Assembly: GCA_013397435.1 (NCBI GenBank)
Contig: VZRG01000285.1
Location: 540,066 to 604,065 of the forward strand
Length of the DNA: 64,000 nucleotides
DNA from: Erythrocercus mccallii
Lineage: Eukaryota; Chordata; Aves; Passeriformes; Dicruridae
Reading direction: 5' to 3'
In this document: positions 46,811 to 57,365 of the stretch, piece by piece
Layout of the letters: every line of letters begins with the position of its first letter
How positions within the stretch are numbered: the first letter of the stretch is position 1
Made by a program: the position numbers and the translations under genes
The notes under the pieces: generated by a model
What the model was told of the DNA's origin: nothing
Databases searched by the model: none
The model's input: the letters and a program-made list of their open reading frames with translations, nothing else

Positions 46811-48359
46811 CTGCATTCTCTTTTAGCACCCCAAGAGCTGATAATATATTTTCATACTTTCCCAAACTTGAATTTTTGGGAAAAGCCACTGTCAACAAAA
46901 GTTTTTGCTAATTTCATGCAGACTGAGCATGTAGGTAAAGAAACATTGTGGGTGGAAACAGATACTGGGGATAAGAGGAACAAAAAACATGTTTACATAG
47001 GCAAGATGTATGTGTGCCTGGATAGTCCCAAGTCAATTAAAATGCTTTCTTTTGAAACAAGTAGCAGAAACATTGAATCAAGTGTGAAGTTTCACATTGA
47101 CTTCAGTGGAAGATGCATCTCAGTAACTGATTCTGTAAAACAATAGGCAGTAGTCAAAGTCAGGATTCTTTTAATGCAGTTCTGCAGCCACTGAATTTAC
47201 CATATAATCCACCAACTCTTATAAAATGGCAGGATAACCAGGCTTTTATTTTCATTAAGTAAAATCTATTTTGTGATCTGCCTGATTTTCACAGGTAGAC
47301 TTCAAAACCAAAAAACTTTTCTAAATAAGTAAACAGTACACAAGAACAATACATGTTTGTGGAGCATTAATCCTGAAGTCTAATAATGGCAGTGCAGAAT
47401 CTCTCAGTGGGGACTATAGTTTGGCAGTATGCTTAGCCTTCATTATCAGAGATTTTCAGCTGTAGATACCAGGGTGAGAAGACAAAGGGTGACAGATGCT
47501 TGTTGTCAGAGTTTGCTGGTTTTCAGATGCCCTCTGTTGTTCCTGACATCATTGAAGGAGGTTGTGTCCATTCTCCATTCCAGAATTCTCAATTGTTTCT
47601 CATGCTGTACCGTTTCTAAAACCCCAGCATATTTCCATCAAGATTTCCCTGACTTGTCCAGTGTAAGTATGATAAACTGAAAAGGTTCAAAAAAAAAAAA
47701 AAAAGAGACAAGTTTCTAAGCAGGGATATGATGTGGACATCCCAAAGCATGAACCTCACAAAGCAGGAACTCTGCCACTGCCTTTAGGCCCAGCAGAGCA
47801 TAGGGGGCCTTACTAATAGCACTGTGATGCTATTGCAGCATGCAGCAGGGCTTAAATGGTAAACAGAGAACAAGGAGAACTTCCTTTCCCCTTCTGTCCT
47901 CTCCCCAGATGTACGGTGTTAGGTTACTTAATTAATTTTAACAAGGGAATGACATTCCCCCTCCATTTGTGCCTTGTCTTGAAAGGATGCAATGTACAAA
48001 TATCAGTTTCAGCACTTGATCCCCCACCAAAAAGAGTTCTGGGCCAGATCCTGCCAAAATGAATAGCAAAATCTCTTCTCAGAAGAAAACCTGGGATTGG
48101 TCTTTGGAAAAAAATAACACATTTCCTGAGAACTCTAATTAATCTATGAGGTACTCAATGTCTGCGAAGTTGTTCTTAGAAACTGAGATCTGGGCACCTT
48201 TGCTTGGAGGTGCTATTTATATCTTTGTATGCCTCTGCAAGCAATAAAAGCCAGAATAAAATCATATAATTAGAGCAGCTTCTAATTGGAATGACAGGAA
48301 TTAGGAGACGTGGATAACAGCCAAAGTAAAAACACATAGGGACAAAAGCAAAGTGTTCT
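46811..48359. other. Non-coding DNA with a 16-base A run
   Basis: The A run is at 47,689-47,704, preceded by unique sequence that I cannot match to any gene, so a processed pseudogene is not supported. The 150-codon plus-strand frame ends at 47,146 without any recognisable domain. No RNA gene is seen. Confidence 0.5.
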
Positions 48360-49340
48360 GTAGAACACCACAAAAAGAATGCAAGTGTTATGCTGAAGTG
48401 GCTGCTTAAAACAGACGGCTAAACAAAGGACAATTGAGGTGGGTAAATGAAAGGAGACCTTGCAAGCTAGAACATACCAAAATAAAAAATCCTCTTCAAA
48501 CTGTACTGCCTTTCAGGGAGGGTGAGGGGGCTGATAAGTTTATTTACACTTTTAAAAAGCACTGCCAATCCCAATTTATCAGTTACTGTCTTGTGACAAT
48601 TTATTCATTGTTCACTGTTAGAAGCTAGAAGTTACATAGGAAGCATGATTGGTGATAGCTTCTCTATTTCAATATGGTATAATAGAGATAACAGAGTGCC
48701 CAAAAGCTCTACAGCCGCCTTTTTGTCTGCTTTGTCTCTTTTCATTACTCTATCAGAATCTTCATTTAATATAATCCAAAAAAGCAAGGTAATTGCTTCA
48801 CTTATCAGTTATCATCGCACTCGCATACTTATCATGTCAAAATTATTTATGTGGATGGCCAGGTTGATCTTGCTGCATTTAGAAGCTTAAAATTTGAATA
48901 ACTGTTCCGCCAGTTAGGTTATCAAAATTGCAGCATAAACAATGAGTTACTTCATTCTGTACCTTCGAGGGAGAATAGGAAGCATCTCATTGCAGGACTA
49001 GTTTACCCGTGGCTGAACACTGCTCCAGGGAGACTTACAGCAATTCTATAGCCTGACACTCTGAGTGCTGGGGACAGGCTTCATTTGCTAGATGAACAGT
49101 AAATAAAAATGGCATGATATAAATAGAGACAATAGAGAGAGACATAAAGGGGTATTGTCAAGGTTGTCATAGGTCCCAAATTAAAATAGTAATTTACAGA
49201 GCTGTGCAATGCTTTCTTAGTTTGTCCCTTCTGTTTGAAACATGTTTCATAGCTCTTTTTCTATATCATTTTTATTTCCTTATGATTTTGGTAGATGGTA
49301 GCTCACCTGTTTGAAAACCCCAGAGGCTGAAATAAAACAA
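48360..49340. promoter_or_regulatory. Candidate conserved non-coding block with GATA-type cluster
   Basis: Nearly 1 kb of repeat-free, mostly AT-rich sequence with many short-spaced cores: CTTATCA (48,801-48,807), TTATCAT (48,809-48,815), CTTATCA (48,828-48,834), GGTTATCAAAATTG near 48,917, AACAATGAG near 48,938 and TTAAAATAGTAATTTAC near 49,180. The absence of simple repeats and sizeable frames, together with SOX-like ACAAT strings, resembles a deeply conserved enhancer. Its length suggests more than one element. Conservation is inferred. Confidence 0.4.
48801..48834 (-). promoter_or_regulatory. Cluster of three TGATAA (GATA-type) sites
   Basis: On the minus strand, the GATA-factor core TGATAA occurs three times in 34 bp, two of them as TGATAAG. 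The third is separated from the first two by a CpG-containing linker, CATCGCACTCGCATAC. Binding is inferred from the motif alone. Confidence 0.5.
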
Positions 49341-50899
49341 AGCATGCAAGATCGGAAAGTCATTTTAACAACTTTTTTTTAATATAAAAGAAGTTTTCTT
49401 CAGCCGAGCTCTTGAACACCACCACAAAGGGTAACAGAGAAAAGCCAAGCTCAAACAGATACAAATAAAACAAAAAGAAATGTGCAAACATTTTTTCCAT
49501 CACAAGTGGGGAATTCATGGCGTAGATATCTTTTAATCAAACTACTCCAGTAGCCAGGAACCTCTTCATGATAACCCCTCACAAGCACCTTGCAGACCAC
49601 TAGACATTTTTACATGATGACTTCTCTGAATTTTTTTTTTATTCAAAGCGGACAAATTGTAATTCATTATTTGTTATTCTCCTAATAATGAGCATTCCAG
49701 AGATTTTGCAAAGCACTTTAGTAAGTGAGCAGAATAAATCCCAAGTGAGCAAGGACACCAGTAACTCACCCTGGAGATTGCAAATTGGCTCATCACTAGA
49801 CATTCAAGTGAAAGAGGTCCTGAGCAATCCACAACGTTCAGAGTACTACCTGTCTGAAAATTAGTTTGCATCTATATACTAAAGAAGTGAGGAAGGGTTT
49901 AACATGAGTTTGTAAATCCTTTGCATACAGAGAATGGCCAAGTTCAATGAGTTTTTAATTATTAAATGTTTCCTAACGTGTGTGTTCCCAGGCTGGTTTT
50001 GCTCTCTTGCTTCTTTCAGAGCAGCCATTGTGGCAGGTTGTGCTACTGGCAATGACCAGCCATGGAACAGTGAGGAGCAAGAAGGGCAGACAGCTTTTAG
50101 CCCTGCATCAAGCCTTGAATCACTTTTAACTGGCCTCTCAGTCACTGCTTGGGCATTTCTATTCTAGACACTCTGCTTGTCATATCTCTCAGTTTTTAAG
50201 AAACTGGTTGGATCTGTCAAGAATCCATGGGTGTCCCAATGCTTAAGGAAGCTCCTGACTCTCAGACAGAGAAGACAAATACATCTCTTTGCTCTAATTT
50301 TTTGGCTGGGTGTGAAACAATTCTCTATCATGACTCCCTTTAGCAATAATTACTACAACCTCTGAGACTTAGTAAATCTTGGGTAAAAGTCACAGCAGAG
50401 AAAAGGGCAGTTTAAAATACAAATAGTAATTTCTCAATAGATTGCAATACCAAAATTATGTGGGCTAAACAGAGATCCTGTGCCTAGGTCAGCACTCAGA
50501 ATACTCTTCTAGCTTGAATTTCAGGGCCTCAGTCATGTTTCGACTCAGCTATTTTGCAGTTTTGGACTTCTGTGCATTTTATTTACCATATACCTTTACA
50601 GCAAGCTCCATATTCAACACATGTAATGATTACTCATGAAATTAATGACAAACAGCAGAGAGTAATGTTTGTGATCTTTTTCCCAATCTTTGTTCTGTAG
50701 GGGGCTCTAAAATATATTTTATAAGTGTATCTAGGCAATCATTCTCCATATCATATTATGGGTTTTGTAAATTCTCAATGTATTTGATTCAAACATCGTA
50801 ACTCTTTCCAGGACAAAGGCTTGTAACATTACAGATGCAGAGAACAGAGAGGTCAACAGTTGAGAGCTGGTGGTTGGAGACACACAGTCACAATATTCC
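49341..50899. other. Non-coding DNA, no gene recognised
   Basis: From about 49,370 to 49,700 the sequence is AT-rich and unique, with T runs and GTAATTCATTATTTG near 49,660, and may be a further weak regulatory block. Frames of 60-88 codons at 49,674-50,365 overlap on both strands and show no domain. Confidence 0.5.
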
Positions 50900-51300
50900 C
50901 CAAGTTATTACAAAAAATATTTAACTAAACAATGATGGAAGAAACTAAAAAAACCTAGTAAACATTAAAAGTAAACATAATTGTTGCAAATTTAATTAAA
51001 TTCTCTGCTGTCTTTGATGTGATGGCTGATCTGTATTTCAATTTCTTTGCTTTAATATCAGCATTCCCTCAGTCTGAACCTTTTTGAGACAGTAGCGTTT
51101 TATCTCAATTATTTCTTTTTCTCCATCAGTCTTTAAGTGTAATCTCATTTGCCTTTATGGATACTGTAACCCTTTTGAACAGCTTTTAACCTTTTTAAAA
51201 ATCGCCTTGACCTTAGGATGCCCAAAGTTTTTTCTTCTTCCTTCTCTGATTTTTTAAAGCAATATTGAATAATAGAAATTGGACAGGTGAATGATTTTCT
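50900..51300. promoter_or_regulatory. Candidate conserved non-coding block
   Basis: Contains AAACAATGATGG (near 50,928), GTTGCAAATTTAATTAAATTC (near 50,982), TATCAGCATTCCC (near 51,056), GTGTAATCTC (near 51,137) and CAATATTGAATAATAG (near 51,261). Two GACCTTAGG/GACCTT-like strings and long T runs are also present. No frame above 60 codons. The texture is enhancer-like; this is judged by eye only. Confidence 0.35.
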
Positions 51301-51354
51301 ATCCAGAGACCTGCATGTATAGTATCTTAGGGTGCTAGAATAGATTTTTGTTTG

Positions 51355-51383
51355 AATAATAGTAATAATAATAATAATAATAT
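51355..51383. repeat. (AAT)n microsatellite
   Basis: About eight to nine AAT/TAA units with one interruption (AATAGTAAT), followed by ATTAATTAT and a short TATC run. It is a simple repeat likely to vary in length. Confidence 0.9.
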
Positions 51384-51826
51384 TAATTATATCTATCTAT
51401 TTAGCTTTCTGATAGTAAAGAACCTTCAGCTTTGACCCCCATTTCAGTGACAGCATTGTAGTCTGTGCTACCACAATATTAGCTTTATCTTTTCAAAGGG
51501 AGAAAAAGCTTTCTTTGTACAGTAGCACATTAGCTTCAAAGAGCACTTACCTCAAGAGTCCAGCTCATCCTTCTGGTAAATTTAAGAAATACTGAGCTTA
51601 AGATTGTCTGTTTCAATCACGGATAATATAGATAACTTTGTGTCTAAATGTCGCAAAGCAAGCTTTATGTCTGCTTTGTCTTTTCTCCCCACCCTTTCAG
51701 TTTTATTTTCTCATTTAGTATCTAACGAAGATGCAGGCTAATGGAAGAATGATACATGAGTACAAGTAACCCTCCTGGAATTTGATTGTAAATGTAAAAG
51801 TTGCTATTCACCACGATTTGTGTCTT
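51384..51826. other. Non-coding DNA, no gene recognised
   Basis: AT-rich unique sequence; nothing recognised before the G-rich motif. Confidence 0.55.
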
Positions 51827-51849
51827 GGGAGGGGGGGAGGGGTGGGGGG
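51827..51849 (+). other. G-quadruplex motif with single-base loops
   Basis: Four consecutive G runs (3, 7, 4 and 6 G's) are separated by single bases A, A and T. This satisfies the usual four-run rule with minimal loops, an arrangement known to give very stable parallel quadruplexes. It stands alone in AT-rich sequence, with no adjacent CpG island or exon I can see. Whether it forms in cells is unknown. Confidence 0.85.
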
Positions 51850-53109
51850 ATGGATATCTTCACGCGCAGTACAACACCCCCAGAGTCAAAGGTGCACTCT
51901 TTGCATCACCAGCCTGGCTGAGTAAATTCAGTGCTGCTCTGGCCATAGATGTGTCCCTACATCTGCCTGCCCCGTGTCAGCTGGTGTTTCCTTTATTGCC
52001 TTAGTGTAAGACAAGTATACACGCTTTCCAAACCAGCTGGAGGTGTGCACACCAAGCAGTAACACCCCAAAAGGCTTTTCCCCTGTGAAACCTGCCAGTC
52101 TGTGATGCGTGTGCCAGCTCAAAAGTGTAAGGGCTTTCTGGTACTCTCCCTTGAGCTATCATTGCAACAAGCATCCTCTCTCTCTTCACTTCCTACATAC
52201 ACACACGGCTTGAGCATCAGCACCCAGAAACTTGCTTTCCACTGTGATCACAATTACCTATCCCAAGCAGTGATGCTTAAAATTGAACTTAAGTGCTTAA
52301 AATTGTTCATGAGAACAAAAGGCTATACCTGTGAGCACCCTAATGTGTTAAACAACCATGCCAAGCAGCATTATATGTATCTTGCAGCAGCTGCTTAAAA
52401 AGACCATCTGCCAAAAGAGGTTGCTTTTCTGTTTCAAGTTCTTCTACTTGTAGTTTTAAGGGAAAACAATGAGTTTAGGAAGTTGATGATTAGGTTCAAC
52501 TACACCTCCCTAGACTCAGACAGGAGCATTATTGCTCAAAAAAGAGCATGTTTAGCAAAGGCAGGGGAAAACTAGTTGCAGTGATCTTTCCCTGGATGAA
52601 CACATATAGACATATGTATACCTGAGAATTTACATGGAAATGTCTTGATGCTATTTCACTTGAATTATGATTGCCTTGCATGATATATATTTTGAGAGCA
52701 TTACGTTGCAAAAGTAAACTAAAAAAAGGTTATATATTTTTTGGATTTAAAATTAATTTCCTGTGTTTTTCTGGGTTTTATCCTATCTAAGTTGTAACCT
52801 CATGAGTTCTTTACACTGAGACCAGTATCAGATGAAATATAAATGTAATGGTTTCTATAAATGTTAACCCACTGCAACACTTCATCCCAGAACTAAAGAT
52901 CTGGCAACTGTTTTAGGTTAAGGTACTGCTCCTCTCCATGTTAGGTAATCCAATGTCATTTAAGTAAAATAAATTGGAACTACTCAAGGAATAAAAAGAG
53001 GTGAAAGTGCAGAATCTGGTTTGGATAAAAGTTTAATTCTTCAGTTCCAAGTGACACAGCCCTTACAGGAAGCAGAGCAAACTCAGACAGGAGTGGCCAA
53101 GTAATGAAG
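51850..53109. other. Non-coding DNA, no gene recognised
   Basis: A slightly GC-richer patch at 51,880-52,200 carries frames of 62-98 codons on both strands without domains. The remainder is AT-rich unique sequence. Confidence 0.5.
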
Positions 53110-53365
53110 ATGGATGCATCTTGTTATCAGCAAGCCATTTACTAGGGCTTGATGTAACCTTAAACATTGCAGATAGCTCAATGGCACTTGCCACTAAGCC
53201 TCTAATTAATGAATAGCAGGCCCAAAATTAACAATGTGCATTTACAGATGAATTCTGGGCACTCATTAAACGATGTTCAAATATCAAGCAGTAACAGTTA
53301 GGTTTATTCCTCCTGGATTACTGTATACAGTGTTTGTTTGCTGGGAGTTTTCACAGGAGATTTTG
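53110..53365. promoter_or_regulatory. Candidate conserved non-coding block
   Basis: The run CTAATTAATGAAT (53,202-53,214) is followed by AAATTAACAATG (near 53,226), CATTAAACG (near 53,264), GGATTA (53,315-53,320), the perfect 12-bp palindrome ACTGTATACAGT (53,320-53,331) and a forkhead-like TGTTTGTTTG (53,331-53,340). The three last items directly adjoin each other. No repeat or frame is present. Regulatory role is inferred. Confidence 0.4.
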
Positions 53366-54690
53366 TGTGCTCAACTGCTGTGAGCCCAGGTGCACTTCAG
53401 GAAAGGGTATAGTTCACTCGAGGAGGGCAAGACAGAGTAGCTGTAAAGCAGGCATTGTAACACCTGTGCAGCAATTTAAGGAGGATTAGAATGATCCTCT
53501 ATTCACCATTAACTGCAGTGAGGAAGAGGGCTTGATTGCTCGGAGCAGTTCTCAAACCTCAGTTTTGTTACCCTCCTTTGCGGTATCCGTGCTGCGGCCT
53601 TTCAAGGCGATCTGGAACAGGACACAGGCGGGTTCAGTGGTGGATTGTTTAGTAAAATACTAGTTCCCCCACAGCTCATGTAATAGCTCATGTGATTCCA
53701 TTGCTCTGGAAGTGGTCCTGCACACAGTGTCCTGGCTCCTTGATCAAGCAGACAGATAAGGAGCTCAGGATGAACCCTGCATCTTAACAAGTATATGCCA
53801 GTCAAATGGCATTTCAGAACAGTAATACAGCAAATGATTTAGGTGGACCTACTGTAAATGTTGTGCCTTAGGAGAAACAACAGTGCAGCTATAAGAAATG
53901 CACCAGACCATGTTTCCGCACCTGCTAAGTCATATCTATATCAAATCAGAAGAAGTTTAAATCACCTTCTGTGGTGAACTATAATGCGAGAGAGAATGAG
54001 CCTTTCAGAAATATTGGTATAAACTGCAATCAAGGGCAAACAGGCAGAGCTGGCTTATGCAAAGTCAGAATTGAAATTAATTGAAAAATTAGACAGACTG
54101 GTCTCTGTAAGTGGAAAGGTAGCTATAATTTTCTGGGAACAGATCCTTTCAGACCACTAACATTGGTATTCAGCAATATGAGGTTTTCTGCATTATGAGT
54201 GTTCTCATTAATGTGCCACCCAGCTACTACTGCAGGATAAATGCAGAGATATTATCTAAAAAAAAAAAATAAAAGGGGTTAGAGAATAAATGGTACTTTT
54301 CTGAAAGACATCCTGCAAATCATCTTATCCTAGAACTATTCTCCATGTCAGAGGAGTTTTAATGCAATACCAGTCTGCTGTGATGTAAAATTACTAATGT
54401 GATTGGCATTCCTGTTGCATGACATAAAGAAGAGAAACATCCGCTCTGAGGAGAACTCACTTTCAACTGTGCCTGCAAACATTTGGGGTTTGTGCACAGG
54501 CTGTGTAAGCAGGATCCCATGCACATTCCACATAATCCAGTGCCATGCATCCAGTTCCATTTATGGGCAAAATGAAACACAGGCTCTTCTTTCTATGGAT
54601 CATTCCCACATCAGCCTTTTCAAAGTTTAATGTGGACAAATTTAGGAAAGGGGCACTCCCATAGCTCCATGCAAGCCATTCAAAATTTTC
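53366..54690. other. Non-coding DNA, no gene recognised
   Basis: A few CpGs cluster at about 53,579-53,612 (GCGGTATCCGTGCTGCGG). Frames of 67-88 codons on both strands at 53,602-54,729 show no domains. An A-rich run lies at 54,261-54,272. Confidence 0.5.
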
Positions 54691-54712
54691 AAAAAAAAAA
54701 AAAAAAAAAAAA
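54691..54712. repeat. 22-base A run
   Basis: An uninterrupted run of 22 A's followed by GGAAGAAAAAGG. I looked for a retrocopy ending here but the preceding 300 bases match nothing I recognise, and no flanking target-site duplication is obvious. It is most simply a mononucleotide repeat. Confidence 0.9.
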
Positions 54713-56328
54713 GGAAGAAAAAGGCACAAACTTTTTCTACATAAAAGATTATTCTGTAGAAAAGGTAAGTGGGCTGGGATTTTGTAACTGGGCCTGGATT
54801 TTCCTTTGTGATTTGTTGATAGAAGATGGGAAAAGCAACTGTCTCATGCAGCTTTCCCAGCTTCTTTTAGCTGTAAAGAACTAAATGCATACTCTTCTAT
54901 ATATGTGTAAGGTGATGCTGTTATACTGAGAGTTGCTTTCTTTTATCTTTGAACAAAAAGCTTAATTTGAATGAGAAAATTGTATTATCTCTCATTAAGA
55001 GAAAGCTCTTTCTCCCTCTTTTTTTGTCACTTTCTTATAGAAATATCTCTGAAGCTTTCCCTAGCATCTTCTCTCTTTCTCCCTGCAACTATTTTGAAAA
55101 AATGGAATCCATAAATCAGCAACAAGTATGCTTAGTTACCAGTAGATAAGGTGACAGACAGCAACTATAGGAGCATTTCAGTGCTGTGAAATTCCAGAAA
55201 AATGCAGTAAAATATATTTAATAGGATAGATTTTTTTTTTATCATTACTGCTTATTAATAACAGTATGAGCATCTTGCAGTCTGAATGTAGTTTGAAGAA
55301 AGGTGTAAATTCACAGTAAAAATGTTAGTATGTTTTTTAGAATTCTGAGTATTCATCTCTCTTATTTCTCCCATACATGCACCACAGTGTTAGTTGGCAG
55401 CATTTGAACTATGGTTTTATATTTCTAGAACTGTCCTTACTCCCCTTTTCCAGTCACAGGAGCCAAGAACTGCTACAGGCTTTGTAGAGGCACACATTAA
55501 TTTCAGTTTAGTCCTGCAAGCTACATTCCTTTCCAAACATGTTTTAACTTGACATCATGTTCTTCCTCAAACTTCTCACAAATGAAGATGTGATTCATAT
55601 AAACTTCCACTCTCCCCAAGCTTTGCCAACTCTTCATTTTCTTTTGGCAGACTTTGTGAGCACTTCTGATTCTAGACAGGAATGACAAACTCAGCACCTT
55701 CCATGTGCTGTACCAGAGGCAGTGTGGTACAGGGGGTCGCAGACCATGCAAATCCCCATTCCAAGCAGAATATGTGCCTCAGAAATCTTGCCATAGGTTG
55801 TTTCATGAACAGCAATTGCTCTGTGTAGTAGGGGTGGTGCAGGGGGCTCCCAAAGTTGGCAGTGTTCATCATGGACCAGTAGATGGAAGGGGACTGGATT
55901 TTATTCTGGCCATCAACTGCCTCACACTGCCTGCTGCAACAATTCCCCTGTGGGACAAGTGCAGGGACTCTGTTCTTTCAGTATCAGACTTTACCTAGGT
56001 TTGTTGAAAAAGCAAACTGGTTGATTTTGATAATGAATTTATATTCCATAATGCAATGAGCTATATGAGCTATGTCTTCTACTTAAAAGAACAGTTATTA
56101 CTACACCTGCCACTTTCCTTAGTAAAGATTAAGGAGTTTAAAGTTATTGTCTGATTTATTCCTTGTGCTTCTTAATGAGCCAGACTGTGCCATACTTTTT
56201 GTTTCAGAGCCTGGTGACCAGGCTTTCTCCATGCGATTAATGCATGATTTTCTGTTGCTTTCCCTTTGAGCTGTCACATGTCTCCTCTGTCGCATGTCAG
56301 ATCTCCCAAAAAACCACATTTATGCCTT
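54713..56328. other. Non-coding DNA, no gene recognised
   Basis: Short frames on both strands (66-97 codons) without domains. A pyrimidine-rich patch with CTCTTTCTCCC strings lies near 54,995-55,085. No RNA gene seen. Confidence 0.55.
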
Positions 56329-57020
56329 AGAATTATAGATTCATTAAGTTTGGAAAAGACCTCTGAGATCATTGAGTCCAACCATTAACCCAGAACCACA
56401 GTGTTCACCACTAAACCACATCCCAAGTGGCACATCCATGTGCCTTTTGAACCGAGATGGTGATTCCACCACTTCACTGGGAATCCCATTCCAGTGCCTG
56501 ACCACCCTTTCAGTAGAAAAATAGTTCCTAATTTCCAGTCTAAACTCACCCTGGTGCAACTTGAGGCCATTTCCTCTGGTCCTGTCACTTGTTACCTGGC
56601 AGAGGAGACTGACACCCACCTCTACTACAGCCACATTTCAGGCAGTTATAAAGAGTAATAAGGTCACCTTTTGGGCCTCCTTTTCTCCAGGCTAAACAAC
56701 CTCAACTTCCTCAGGCACTCGTATGAATCACTCTCTACACCCTTTCCTGGCTTCACTGTCCTTCTCTGGCCTCACTCCAGCCCCTCAATGTCTTTCTTGT
56801 CATGAGGGGCCCAGAACTGGACACAGCACTCGAGGTGTGGCCTCACCAGTGCTGAGCACAGTGGGACAATCAGGTCCTGCTGGCCACACTACTGATATAG
56901 CCCAGGAGGCCACTGGCCTTCTTTGCCACCTGGGCACAGCTAGGTCACGTTCAGATGGGCTGTTGTGACTCAGGTGCAAGACCCAGAACTTTGCCTTGTT
57001 GAGCTTCATACAGTTGGCCT
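56329..57020 (-). mobile_element. CR1 LINE, 5'-truncated and decayed
   Basis: CR1 is the dominant non-LTR retrotransposon of birds. It encodes a reverse transcriptase and typically leaves 5'-truncated copies without target duplications. This copy runs on the minus strand. Its 3' end near 56,329-56,345 reads, on that strand, AATGAATCTATAATTCTA, a decayed form of the CR1 terminal repeat, preceded by the family's GGTTGGACTCAATGATCTCAGAGG-like string. Translating the minus strand gives the C-terminal part of ORF2: NKAK..VLHL near 57,000, SLEKR-like residues, then GVSLLCQVTSDRTRGNGLKLHQGEFRLEIRNYF and ERVVRHWNGIP. These parts lie in different frames with stops between, and a segment of roughly 25 codons that should follow VLHL..NSP is absent near 56,950. 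The copy is therefore dead. Confidence 0.93.
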
Positions 57021-57239
57021 ATATAAACACCATACACATGCCACATATAAATGGCACTAAACAAGATACAAAACACAGCCTGAAAGTCAGGGGGAGATAT
57101 TGAGGTGCAGCTAGTGAACATCTCTGTGAGACTATTTTGCTCCCAAAGTCATAGTGAAGAACCACCCAAAGGCCTAAAAGCTGCTTTATTTACTTTCAAG
57201 TATAAAGACTTCAATAAATTATGTACAAAACAAGCCAAA
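57021..57239. other. Non-coding DNA beyond the CR1 5' truncation
   Basis: Unique-looking sequence directly adjoining the truncated 5' end of the CR1 copy. Nothing else recognised. Confidence 0.55.
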
Positions 57240-57365
57240 GATGTAATGGAATCCAGAGAAATGAGAGATCCCAAAGCTCTGTAAGAATGAACTGGGCAGA
57301 AAAAGAGAAAAGAAATCAACTAAAATAGAAACAAAGACAAAAGTGAAAGGGTTGAACACCTTACA
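57240..57365. other. Short purine-rich tract
   Basis: The plus strand is dominated by A and G (for example AGAAAAAGAGAAAAGAAATC and ACAAAGACAAAAGTGAAAGG). It resembles the larger purine-biased tract at 34,837-35,295 but is shorter. No function inferred. Confidence 0.6.

Noticed and set aside
46694..47146. 150-codon plus-strand frame as a gene
   Set aside because: Its first third lies in a GC-rich patch that is open in several frames and the rest in AT-rich DNA. There is no recognisable domain and no supporting promoter or splice evidence.
54400..54712. Processed pseudogene ending in the 22-base A run
   Set aside because: The preceding sequence resembles no gene I know and no flanking duplication was found.
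56344..56634. 96-codon minus-strand frame as a host gene
   Set aside because: Its product matches the C-terminal end of CR1 reverse transcriptase plus the CR1 3' end, so it is part of the dead LINE.
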